NCBI GenBank assembly: GCA_947179155.2
Contig: OX359282.1
Coordinates: 9,585,533 to 9,649,532 of the forward strand
DNA from: Hedera helix
Taxonomy: Eukaryota; Streptophyta; Magnoliopsida; Apiales; Araliaceae
Length of the DNA stretch: 64,000 nt
Direction: 5' to 3'
The position numbers and the translations under genes were made by a program. Position 1 is the first letter of the stretch; each line of letters starts with the position of its first letter. Below the pieces are notes generated by a model, which was not told where the DNA came from, ran no database searches, and saw only the letters and a list, made by a program, of their open reading frames with translations. Shown in pieces: positions 55,320 to 64,000 of the stretch.

Positions 55320-55640
55320 TTTCTGAGGGCATTTTCGTAATTCCGCAACTTTAGGGACAAAATTGTAGTTTCTCGAAAAGACAGAGAGCACGATCATAAT
55401 TTGTCGAGGCCAGGACACGCTCGGTATTATCTTAAAAGACCAGGGGCACGTTGGTAATTTCCCAGCGTTGCGTCCGCCGCGCATTGCGCGCGGTCTTCCT
55501 CCCTTCCGTCTACGCCAAACGACATCGTTTGGTGTAGCGAAGGATTACAGCCGCGCATGGTGCGACTTTCCCTTATCGCACCCAAAACGCCGTCGTTTTA
55601 TCCCCGGTCTCTGAAAAAAATTTGGCTGCCGCGCGGCCCA
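55320..55640 (-). repeat. Alternating palindrome cassette in H
   Basis: P CCGCGCATTGCGCGCGG (55476-55492), X AAACGACATCGTTT (55517-55530), P CCGCGCATGGTGCG (55551-55564), X AAAACGCCGTCGTTTT (55584-55599), a worn P GCCGCGCGGC (55628-55637). TTACCAACGTGCCCC-type repeats lie at 55320-55465. Same order in sense as in D and E. Confidence 0.83.
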
Positions 55641-56569
55641 GATTTTCTTCTTCAATTTTCTCAGGCAACAGTAAACCCAACATGCAAAATTATCCATTTT
55701 TGCTCAAGTTTTCCACAACATAATTATTCTAAACATGATATAATTCATATATATACATCTAAAAATTATTTAGAATAATTACTCTAATTATTTACTAATT
55801 TTCCATAAAATTTATTTATCACCAAAATATTAAAATAATTCACATAAAAATATTTTATACCTTCCAAAAGCTTGGAAATCCTTCATTTGAAGCTTGAACA
55901 TCTCCATTGATGATACCAAAATTTCTTTCTTGATAGTGGTGGTGCTCGGGTGGTGGAGAGAAAAGATGAAACATGGTTATGTTCTTGTTGCTTTAGTTAT
56001 TATTTTGTTTTCCTCTTACTTGCTATCCTTTTTCTTTTTAATAATAATAAGAACTTAACCAACTTGGAACAATATGAAAAGTCCACCGACTTATCCCACA
56101 ACCAACTTTGGCTTCCGGATTTACCACAAATCAAGCATAATTAAATGTTTTAAATACATTACGTAGTTATTTCGTGTAATAAATAATTTACGTAATGTAC
56201 ATAAAATATTTATTTTAATTCACTAAAATTCATAACATGATTTATGAATAATATTTAGACCTTTTCAGGTACTTTACTTGACAATTTTTATACACGCATA
56301 ATGACGTGCATGTAATTATATGAGATAATTTATACCTCCAAAATTAATAAAATAACACATACAACTTATACCAATTATTTTTCATACTTTTTCACTTCGT
56401 TACATGGACAACATGTTTCACTAACATGTTCACGTTTCTAAAATATTATTCCCCATAAAAATCATAACAATTTCATTATATAATAAACATAAATTTAATA
56501 AATTTAAAATATTTCCTTTCCTCATTTATTTTTCATTTCTTTACTACTTGGCACCCTTTAAATATACAC

Positions 56570-56945
56570 TATATAATAAAATATTGTACCATTTATACAA
56601 TTATATTTCCTTTCTTAATTAATTTATTCTTCTTATATAAATTATATAATCATTTTTATATAATTTATATACTTATTATTTCCTTACTATTTACATTAAT
56701 TTTTCTTATATAATTTATTATTATATAATTTATATAATTACTTTTTCCTTATTAATAATTTCCATTTTATCCAAAGTACAATTTATAAAAAATTTCTTCT
56801 ATCCTTATTCAATTTAATCCTCTTATATAAATTATATAACTATTCTTATATAATTTATATAATTATTATTTTCTTCATACTTTACTTTAATTTCCTTATA
56901 TAAATTATATAATTTATTATTATATAATTTATATAATTACTTTTC
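56570..56945 (-). repeat. AT-rich hairpin repeats in H
   Basis: About four copies of the ATATAAATTATATAA / TTATATAATTTATAT hairpin seen in D and E, at roughly 60-100 base spacing. More copies than in D. Confidence 0.7.
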
Positions 56946-57109
56946 TTCTCAATTAATTTCTAAACTTTCTCCATAATTATTAATTAAATCTAAAATCAAT
57001 AATTACAATTTTACTAACTCCCTCATTAACTTTTCATTTAAATTTGGATTAATTTAATTATTAATCCCTTAATTTCCATAATCAATGGAATTTAAAATTA
57101 TAACAATTG

Positions 57110-57110
<1 letters not shown>

Positions 57111-57161
<51 letters not shown>
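57111..57161. repeat. AC microsatellite in H
   Basis: About 25 AC units at the position equivalent to the dinucleotide runs of E. Confidence 0.95.
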
Positions 57162-57163
<2 letters not shown>

Positions 57164-58699
57164 TGTATATACATACATATCTAATTTATATATCTCACAT
57201 TACCACATAACATTATTTAAATAATAATTTTTGCACCTCCACAATAATTTTATTGTACATGTCGACGCCGAGATTTTCGTCGTCTCGTATTTTTAATATT
57301 TAAAATGCTCTTTCCAATTTTAGCCTTTAGATTAAGATGTGACTTTTGAGAAGGGTCGGCTTAGTGTCGACGGGGTTTTGAAATGTCGAATTTTTATGAG
57401 CCAATTGACCAGAGTCGCCAGTTGGTATATTTGAAGTGGATGTACCAACTCATCCGAATTTTGTTTTCGTAATCGTGATGGCTCATATGTGACTCCGATT
57501 CAATTGGTCCGCAAACCGAGATTCATAGAGTTCGGGGGCTTGCTTAAGCGAGGGGAAGGTGTTAGGCACCCCCCGACTTCCGTGAAATACGGTTACCGCA
57601 ATCTCGATGTTTTCCTATCATTTTAAATCTTAAAATGTGTGTGTTGCTTGTGTGTGCGTGCGTGCCTAGGTGATGTTTGTGGTGACTTTTTGCATAAAAG
57701 TTGCTTTGATTTTATATGGCAAATGTGTTTTGTCGAGAAAGCGTTTAGACGTATTTTGACCCCAAATGACGAGGATTCGCTTTTTATAAGAAAGATTGAT
57801 TTTAATTTCGAAAACGTTGAGGGTTTTTTATTAGATGTCATTTTAGAAAACAATAGTTTTAAACTTTTGTCAAATAGGAATCGAGACTATACATTGCCTT
57901 CTAACAGTTAATATAAATCAAATGAAGACAACTTCTAGAACTCTTTAACCCTATGCACAAAGTTTAATGAAAGCGTTTATTTATTTTTTACGAAAACATC
58001 TTTTATGACATTTTAAAAACCAAATGTAGCATTTTCGTCAAACAAGGATCAAAGTTTCGCCAATACTCTTAATTTTATAACCTCGTGAATCTAATATCCT
58101 AATTTGATTCTTTTTAGAAAATCTTTATCATTTGCCTTATTTGGAAATCGTTTTTTACATCGTAAATCAAAACAAACATTCAAAACGTGTCGGGGCTATC
58201 CATGGGCATGTGAGCCATCTAGATAACCCCAAACACCCACAATCGCACATTTCACTATCACGGGGCCTTAAACCCGATTTTCGACTCGATGTCGTTTTAA
58301 GGCCCAAAAATTTACATATTTACATAAAGGTGCATCGCGATCGTTACATGCGTAAAAGCTATGAAATAAACTAAAAGGATATCATCGGGAGGTTAGGAGG
58401 AGATTCCATCCGTAATAAATCCTCTCTAACCGTCCCTAATCCACAGATCTACAACATATGTTGAGTACATTGGATCTAAACTCAAAATACACAAAATCAA
58501 ACTATTTAAATAGCAATGCACCAAATATTTTCGGATCTACAGTAGATCCACCCAACAAATGCAATAAGAACGAAATAAAACTATATCTAAAAGATTACTA
58601 GATAAAACACAGCGAAGCTATGGAACTCGGATTTTTCACATTCCAATCGATGCAATAGACACTTTAACACTTGAAAATCAATATAGGATACAACGACTG

Positions 58700-58707
58700 T
58701 ATAAAAG
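58700..58707 (+). promoter_or_regulatory. TATA box of I
   Basis: TATAAAAG followed by a long CT-rich leader (58720-58800) and then a GC-rich palindromic patch. Confidence 0.6.
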
Positions 58708-58844
58708 AGGAAGAAATCTCACATTTTTTCTCTCTTTTTCTCTCTTTTCTCTCGCTCCCGTAGCCTCTCTCTCTCTTTTTTTCTTTCTTCCGTTCGCGTC
58801 TGCGAAGAAATGAACCGGAAATGGCGATTTAAATCTTCAGATCT

Positions 58845-58915
58845 TGGCCGCAGGTGCAACTGCGGCCGGCCGCAGGTGCCGGCCACAGGTGCACCTGCGG
58901 CTGTCCTCGGTGCTT
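58845..58915 (+). repeat. GC-rich palindromes in I
   Basis: CCGCAGGTG repeats with CGGCCGGCCG and the perfect palindrome CAGGTGCACCTG. It lies about 150 bases downstream of the TATA box. Confidence 0.8.
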
Positions 58916-59576
58916 CCTCGATTTCCGCGTCTGATGTCGGTCTTTCGTTTTTTCGCTGGAAGGCTCGTATTTTGCAATCCGAAAATCCCTGGGAATCGTG
59001 CCCTATTGTTCTGGGAGGCTAGTTCGGAGGGCTGCAACTTGATATAGAATTTGCTAATTGTGCTTGGCCCCCGAACATCGTAAGCGTAGTGACCATTTGT
59101 CGTCTTTTGTGCTCAAATCAGGTTCTTCTGGATCAACTGTTTGCCTTGCCTCAAGTAACCTGATGCTCGTTGTTCGTTGTGGCGGCTTTGACCGTAAATC
59201 GTTGGGGTGACTTCGTTTTGGGGTCCACCTTCCTTTTCGCATTCCGGCTCAAGTGACGACTTTGCCCTCCTGCCAGGGTTAGTAGAGAAGTGCAAAATTT
59301 GGGTGTCTACAGTACAATTTTATTGTACCATTATATGTAATTTCTCTTATTCTTAATAAATTGTTTTTAAACAATTTATTTACTCTTTAATTACTTTAAT
59401 TCCACACAATTTATCATGATCTCTGTACATATTTAATTTACCAATTAAATCTCATCACACACTTTAATTTAGATAAAATATCTCAATCATAAGTAATTTA
59501 AATAACTTTAATAATTTTGTTATTTAAATTCTTATTTAATATTATTAAAGAAATCCCAAAAATTTGGGTCATCATA

Positions 59577-60023
59577 ATTTCATCATCAAAATTATAACAC
59601 ACTCGTCTCTACTCATTTCATTCATCAATTTAGGTTTTTAAATCAACCTTTAGTAAATCATATTCAATTTCATTCATGCCTTAATGACTGCTTTATTCTT
59701 TCCTTCTCTGAGGATTCCTCTTTGATCATTGGATTCTATGACCATTCTTCAATAAGAAGTTAACACTTGTGCACCTTCGATTTCCAAAATATTGGAATAT
59801 TTCATAGGGGTTTTCCATAATTGTTCAATAATTGTGAAGTAGCTTGAATAACTAGGAATTAAAAGGATTCATTTAAAAACTCTACATACTATGCTGAGGG
59901 GTCATAATGACCATGAACTCATTACCTGGTCTAATAGTACTTTAAACTGTTACCCGAAACTGAAAGTTTAATAATCACTAGGACTGCAAACATTCTCAGC
60001 AAGTACTCTAGGGGTAGGGGATC
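59577..60023 (-). other. Internal domain of J, first part
   Basis: Non-coding. It resumes after H's target duplication and follows the order of D 6955-7380 (AATTTC, then the ACTTTAAACTGTTACC and CTGCAAAC region), though much diverged. It ends at M (TSD GGATC, 60019-60023). Confidence 0.55.
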
Positions 60024-63000
60024 TATAACAATCCAAAAATTTTAAGATTTTTTAAGATTTTTTTTTTAAAATAATACAAGTAAACATATTTGTACTTGAT
60101 ATTATGTGTAATTACATTCGGTAATTAATAATGTGTGTCGTTATATCTTAACAAATGAAATAAAATATTTTAAAATTAAATTGTTAAAGCTTAATTAGGA
60201 AATCCTAAACCTAATTAAGAAACCTTAATCCTAATTAGTAAACTCTAACCATAAATTGCAAACCCTAAGGGTTAAACCCTAAAAACACTTGAAAATGACT
60301 AAAATACCCCTAGAATCTCAGCCACACAAATGCCAAAGGAAGCAAAATGGGACTTTTCTTCCTTTAATTAAAATGGATGCCATTTCTTGTCCACATGAAC
60401 TTGCAAATGAATGAGTCACCTATTGTAATGATTCAGGTGCATTTACCAGCATTAATTGAGCATCTTAGGCTCTGTAAATCGACTATAGCTTCATCATCAA
60501 TTGATCAAACTTAACTAGCAAGAAAGTGTTCAAAAGACCATAAAATCCTAACCCTGACTCTCCTATAAATTGCAACCATTCCTAATGTTGAAACCCACGA
60601 ATACACATCCAATATCAGTCATAATTAAAGTCCCATAAGCCTCAGATCGTCCTTTGACCAGAATCAAGAGGCATTTTAGCAAAGTTTGTTCATAAAGGTA
60701 CAAACCCTAATTTCTTGGTAGATATTTAATCTTATGTTAGATTTTATGTTTTAATGTTTAAAAATGACTTATATTATGCCTATAAGTGATCTAGGTTGCT
60801 TAATTGAGGTTTCATAACATTTAGATACATAAAATTATAGCTTTTAGCTCTCTGTCCATGAACAGTAAAGAGCTGTCTGACAGGGTACTTTATCATGCAT
60901 TTAGATCTGATTATATTGTTAGTTTGATCGATGTTAGTATTTATAGTAGTAGTATTCCATGAGTGTAACAATCTGAAACTGGAATCACCCCAATCGGATA
61001 ACTTTGCTATGAGAAATTCATGGTCAAACCTCATTGACCGACCATGACCAATATTTCTGGAAATTCCAAAAAGTTAAGAACAGTCTGACAAGGCATATTG
61101 TCAGGCGGTTTAATTCAATCCTATTAGTTGTATAATGTGTTTTAATGTTTATAGATGTAGTCTTTCATGTAGGGAAGACATAAAGATCAACAACACTTAG
61201 ATCAGATCAATATATAGAGAGTTATATATGAGGGAAAGTGACTGTTCAATCACAGTTTCTGGAAAACCCAGAAATTCTAGGCAACCCAGAAACGTGATGA
61301 ACAGCTTGTCCGGCTGGTTTGACCGGATCGAATCAGCCATCTGTGATGTATGTTTGCTCCAAAAATTGATTTATAGTTATAGTATTACATGAGTACTAGA
61401 TATAGGAGCAATTAAAATGTCAAAACAGTACTTGAGATGGGAATTAAACTTGGTCAAACTAGCCTCCTCAACCATGACTGAAAATATGGGCAGCTCAAAA
61501 ACATTCAAGGCTATAACGACGGGCTGCTTGTCGCTATAGGCCTTCAGCCACGACCACTTTCCTGTAACTTAAGAACACCTACTACGATGCTTTTAGCGAC
61601 GAAAGGGACCGTCACTATACCTTCAGTGGCAAAATTAATAAGTAAATTAAATTTAATTACCTTTAGCGATGGACTTAGCGACAAATTTTTATAAATTCAT
61701 TATAAATACCATATAGCGACAGATTGAATCTGTAGCTATATCAATAGATCACAAATTAAATAAACTTTAATAATAAAATTAATTAAAATACTTTTAGTGA
61801 CGGATGCAGATCAATTAACTAAAAATCAATCTAAGGTGCCTCTAAATTAACTTTTAGCGATGGACAAGTTTTGTAAACTTAAAATATAAACCTTTAACAA
61901 AAGTAATTAGCAACGGGTAAATTATATAAACACTATATAACATTAAATACAACAATTAAATTAATTAATCGATACTGAATCATAAATGTATTTAATTAAT
62001 TAAATTAAATATATATTTGTATATATTCTAACAATTATTATTATTATAAATGAAATATATTTAGACTATAAATATAAGTCTAAATACCATGTACGATTAC
62101 CAGGCAAGTATTTTATTCCTTAAATATTTATGTACAAACTTATTATTCAAAATTTTGAAGTCATTAAATTATTTTATTCATGTTATCTATTATTAGGAAG
62201 TTATTGCTTATTGTTCAAGCATAACTTAAAGTGTTGAACTATTATTTGTGTAAATTTGACTTGATAAAATATTAAAGCATCAAATATAAGTGGAAACCAA
62301 TATTGTTTGGTACAAATATATATAATGAAACTTTGCCTCTTTATATAAGAGTGATGACCAGGCAGCAGTACACCGACCGTGATTTATAGGCAGTATTAAA
62401 CTGACCTATGTGTCTGGGACACTGTTGTTATGATGATATGCATACTTCTAAGGTATAAATATGTTGATCCCCTATTAAATAACCAAATTAATGATTCCTA
62501 AGTCTATATGACCTCTTGGAATGATTTTTAAAGTCTGGTTAAATAGATCAACCTATGATTTCTAAGTCTTTATGACTGATAGAAACCATAATGTGTGTGG
62601 TTTAATAGACAAACCTCGGTATATATATGGAAAATCATTGAACTAAATGTTCTTTCGAATTCAAATACAGTGTGCAAGTAGTTTTCTCATTTTATTTGAA
62701 ACTTGCTAAGCATTTATAGCTCATCCTTGCAAATATAATTTTATTTACAGTGTTGAAAGATAATTCAGATCATTCGATTATGAAGTCCGATGGAAAAGAC
62801 CTTGTTAGATTAGGTTTATTTCTTTTACTTATATTATTTAAGTCTTTTAAGACTTTGATATAATAAACAATACGTTGTTTGAAAATCTATGTAATCGAAA
62901 CCACAAAGTTATGAAATATATTATCATCTTTTGATACATCTATTGCGTTGTACTTACATTTTAGATTATTTAGAATGTTATCCTAATTTAGTACAGTATC

Positions 63001-63343
63001 TATATGAACTATACATTTGAATAAGGGTGTGAAATGATTTAAAGAGTTCTGTAAGAACATAGAGTTGCTCCTCTGTTCCAAGAACAAACTTATCATCTAA
63101 TACTGTGAATTTCAGATATATAGGAATTATTGATATCAAAGAGATATCCATGAGACATGAGTCTATACATCCAAGTGAGGGTATCTAAACATAGTAATTG
63201 TTCTAACGAGAACTACTATCTGTTATGGGATACTATAAACCTAGGATTGATAGAAGTTATGTATTATGAAATATTTATAGTTAATCAGTCAGCGTGAGCA
63301 CCTAATCTGCTACAGGAGGTGTAGAGATTTTGGAGGCATCACA
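60024..63343 (+). mobile_element. Element M: solo LTR, TSD GGATC/GGATT
   Basis: About 3,320 bp from TATAACAATCC to GGAGGCATCACA. Flanks GGATC (60019-60023) and GGATT (63344-63348) differ by one transition, and joining the flanks gives the GATCAACCT sequence seen in D at 7363. A TATA box is at about 60562-60572, TAGCGACGG repeats at 61510-61920, and the conserved hairpin at 62700-62730. The start dinucleotide is TA, not TG. No coding sequence. Confidence 0.75.
61510..61920 (+). repeat. TAGCGACGG repeats in M
   Basis: At least seven scattered copies of TTTTAGCGACGGA-like words (for example near 61590, 61670, 61680, 61718, 61798, 61857), some as TAGCGATGGA. They sit where other LTRs of this group have their GC cassette. 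The word resembles subterminal repeats reported in plant CACTA transposons; no CACTA terminus was found here. Confidence 0.6.
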
Positions 63344-64000
63344 GGATTAACCTATCATACCCTACGTCGTGTATAACGTTTAGTCTTTGCGCACAAAGTC
63401 AAAGCCATATGCCGACATAAAATATCCCTATTTCGGGATTTTTTTTCACCTTAGACTTAATACAAGATTCCGCACCAACAATTTGGATTGGAAGATTTAA
63501 ATAAACTTTTAAATCCCATTATTTCTTGACAAAGGTGTCTAGCCGAAATAAATAACATTGACTCGTAATCTCAAACAATTGAAGTAAACTAAAAATCATT
63601 TTATGACTTCATCATACCACACCGTGTTTACACAGTGCGTTGAGGATTCCATCATTGATCATACCCACACCGTTTTAATGGTGCGTTGATTGTTTTTAAA
63701 TTTCGTCTAGCCAGAATAATTGGCATTAACTCACAACTTTAAACAACTTAAATAAGCCAACAAATTATTTTGTGATTTCATAATACCATACTATTTTAAC
63801 GGTGCGTTAAGAAAAATTCCATGATTTATCATTCCACACCGTGGCTTTAATGGTGTGTCGATGATTCAAAATATTTTTATTTTATTTTAAATCAATTCCG
63901 TCTAACTGAACCAATTAGTATAGACGTATGAACAATCGAAAATTTACAAGTTGATTTGTTCAATAATTGAACCAATCTTTTCAGATGCACCTAAGTGCGA
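63344..64000 (-). other. Internal domain of J, second part, to window end
   Basis: Non-coding. Three GTCTAGC...TTGAC-type stem-loop units (about 63537, 63707 and 63899) and three ACACCGT...GGTGCGTTG hairpins (about 63620, 63668 and 63835) correspond to D 7480-7930. The element continues beyond the window. Confidence 0.7.

Larger units (their letters stand above)
57260..59311 (+). mobile_element. Element I: solo LTR of another family, TSD GTACA
   Basis: TGTCGACGCCGAG to TTTGGGTGTCTACA, 2,052 bp, flanked by GTACA (57255-57259 and 59312-59316), inserted in H. The orientation is taken from TATA box TATAAAAG (58700-58707). Less AT-rich than its surroundings. It has an AAGGTGTTAGGCACCCCCC block and GC palindromes at 58845-58910. 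Open frames of 60-90 codons show no recognisable domain. Lineage not determined; a Tat/Ogre-type LTR is possible. Confidence 0.82.
53963..59576 (-). mobile_element. Element H: solo LTR of the D/E family, TSD ATTTC, holding I
   Basis: Left end TGTAACGACCCCG, right end GGGTCATCATA, flanked by ATTTC (53958-53962 and 59577-59581). Without I and its duplication it is about 3,557 bp. It contains the conserved hairpin (54537-54560), palindrome cassette (55320-55640), AT hairpins (56570-56945) and an AC microsatellite (57111-57161). In sense it begins TA rather than TG. No internal region, so a solo LTR. Confidence 0.9.

Noticed and set aside
57639..57911. A 90-codon open frame in I that might be a small gene
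   Set aside because: It lies inside a solo LTR upstream of its TATA box, with no recognisable domain; an opposite-strand frame overlaps it.
61510..61920. A complete CACTA transposon
   Set aside because: No CACTA terminal inverted repeat, transposase or 3-bp target duplication was found around the repeats.

Overview
This window is a block of nested LTR retrotransposons from a flowering-plant genome, probably a eudicot. It is very AT-rich. I found no host gene, no rRNA or tRNA gene and no bacterial-style operon. The plant assignment rests on the element lineages: Athila-like Ty3/gypsy with a tRNA-Asp primer site, Del/Tekay-like Ty3/gypsy with 3-5 kb LTRs and an initiator-Met primer site, and one Ty1/copia. 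The species cannot be named from the sequence. Element letters used below are mine.

Nesting, youngest inside oldest. D (3001-12672, minus) is a complete large non-autonomous element with twin 3,388-bp LTRs and target duplication TATCC. It sits in the gag gene of A (window start to 15093, minus), an Athila-like element that keeps gag and protease but has lost reverse transcriptase, RNase H and integrase. A lies in the gag gene of C (15094-22699, plus), a Tekay-like gag-pol element whose long reading frame is broken only by point nonsense changes plus one 56-bp duplication in gag. C lies in the 3' LTR of E (22700-33144, minus), a relative of D whose internal region also holds solo LTR F (24276-28148, TSD AGAGT). 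E, a solo Athila-type LTR L (33381-34897) and the Athila-like element B (34953-43428, minus, degenerate gag-pol, truncated 5' LTR) all lie inside the gag region of a Ty1/copia element K, whose 5' LTR is at about 43836-45046. K adjoins the long LTR of J, which fills the remainder of the window. J carries three further insertions: solo LTRs N (45956-50890, TSD TACAC), H (53963-59576, TSD ATTTC, itself holding solo LTR I, 57260-59311, TSD GTACA) and M (60024-63343, TSD GGATC/GGATT). The inferred order of insertion is J, K, E, C, A, D.

Working parts. Only C and B encode recognisable polymerases, and both are dead. The LTRs of the Tekay-like group (C, D, E, F, H, J, M, N) share a plan: a promoter, a short GC-rich cassette of palindromes in an otherwise AT-rich LTR, AT-rich hairpin repeats, a conserved TTGCTGAGC/GCTCA hairpin a few hundred bases before the LTR end, and the terminal GGGTCGTCACA-like sequence. 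D, E and J share a non-coding internal domain built from repeated short stem-loops.

Most unusual features. (1) A cassette alternating two palindromes, CCGCGCAATGCGCGG and AAACGACGTCGTTT, occurs in LTRs of two different Ty3/gypsy lineages and is inverted in one relative to the other. (2) Solo LTR N has a 39-bp hairpin tandem array of about 28 copies with higher-order structure. (3) The D/E family has two tandem polypurine-tract plus LTR-start junctions. (4) A is a gag-protease-only Athila derivative. All coordinates and alignments were worked out by eye; divergence figures are approximate.
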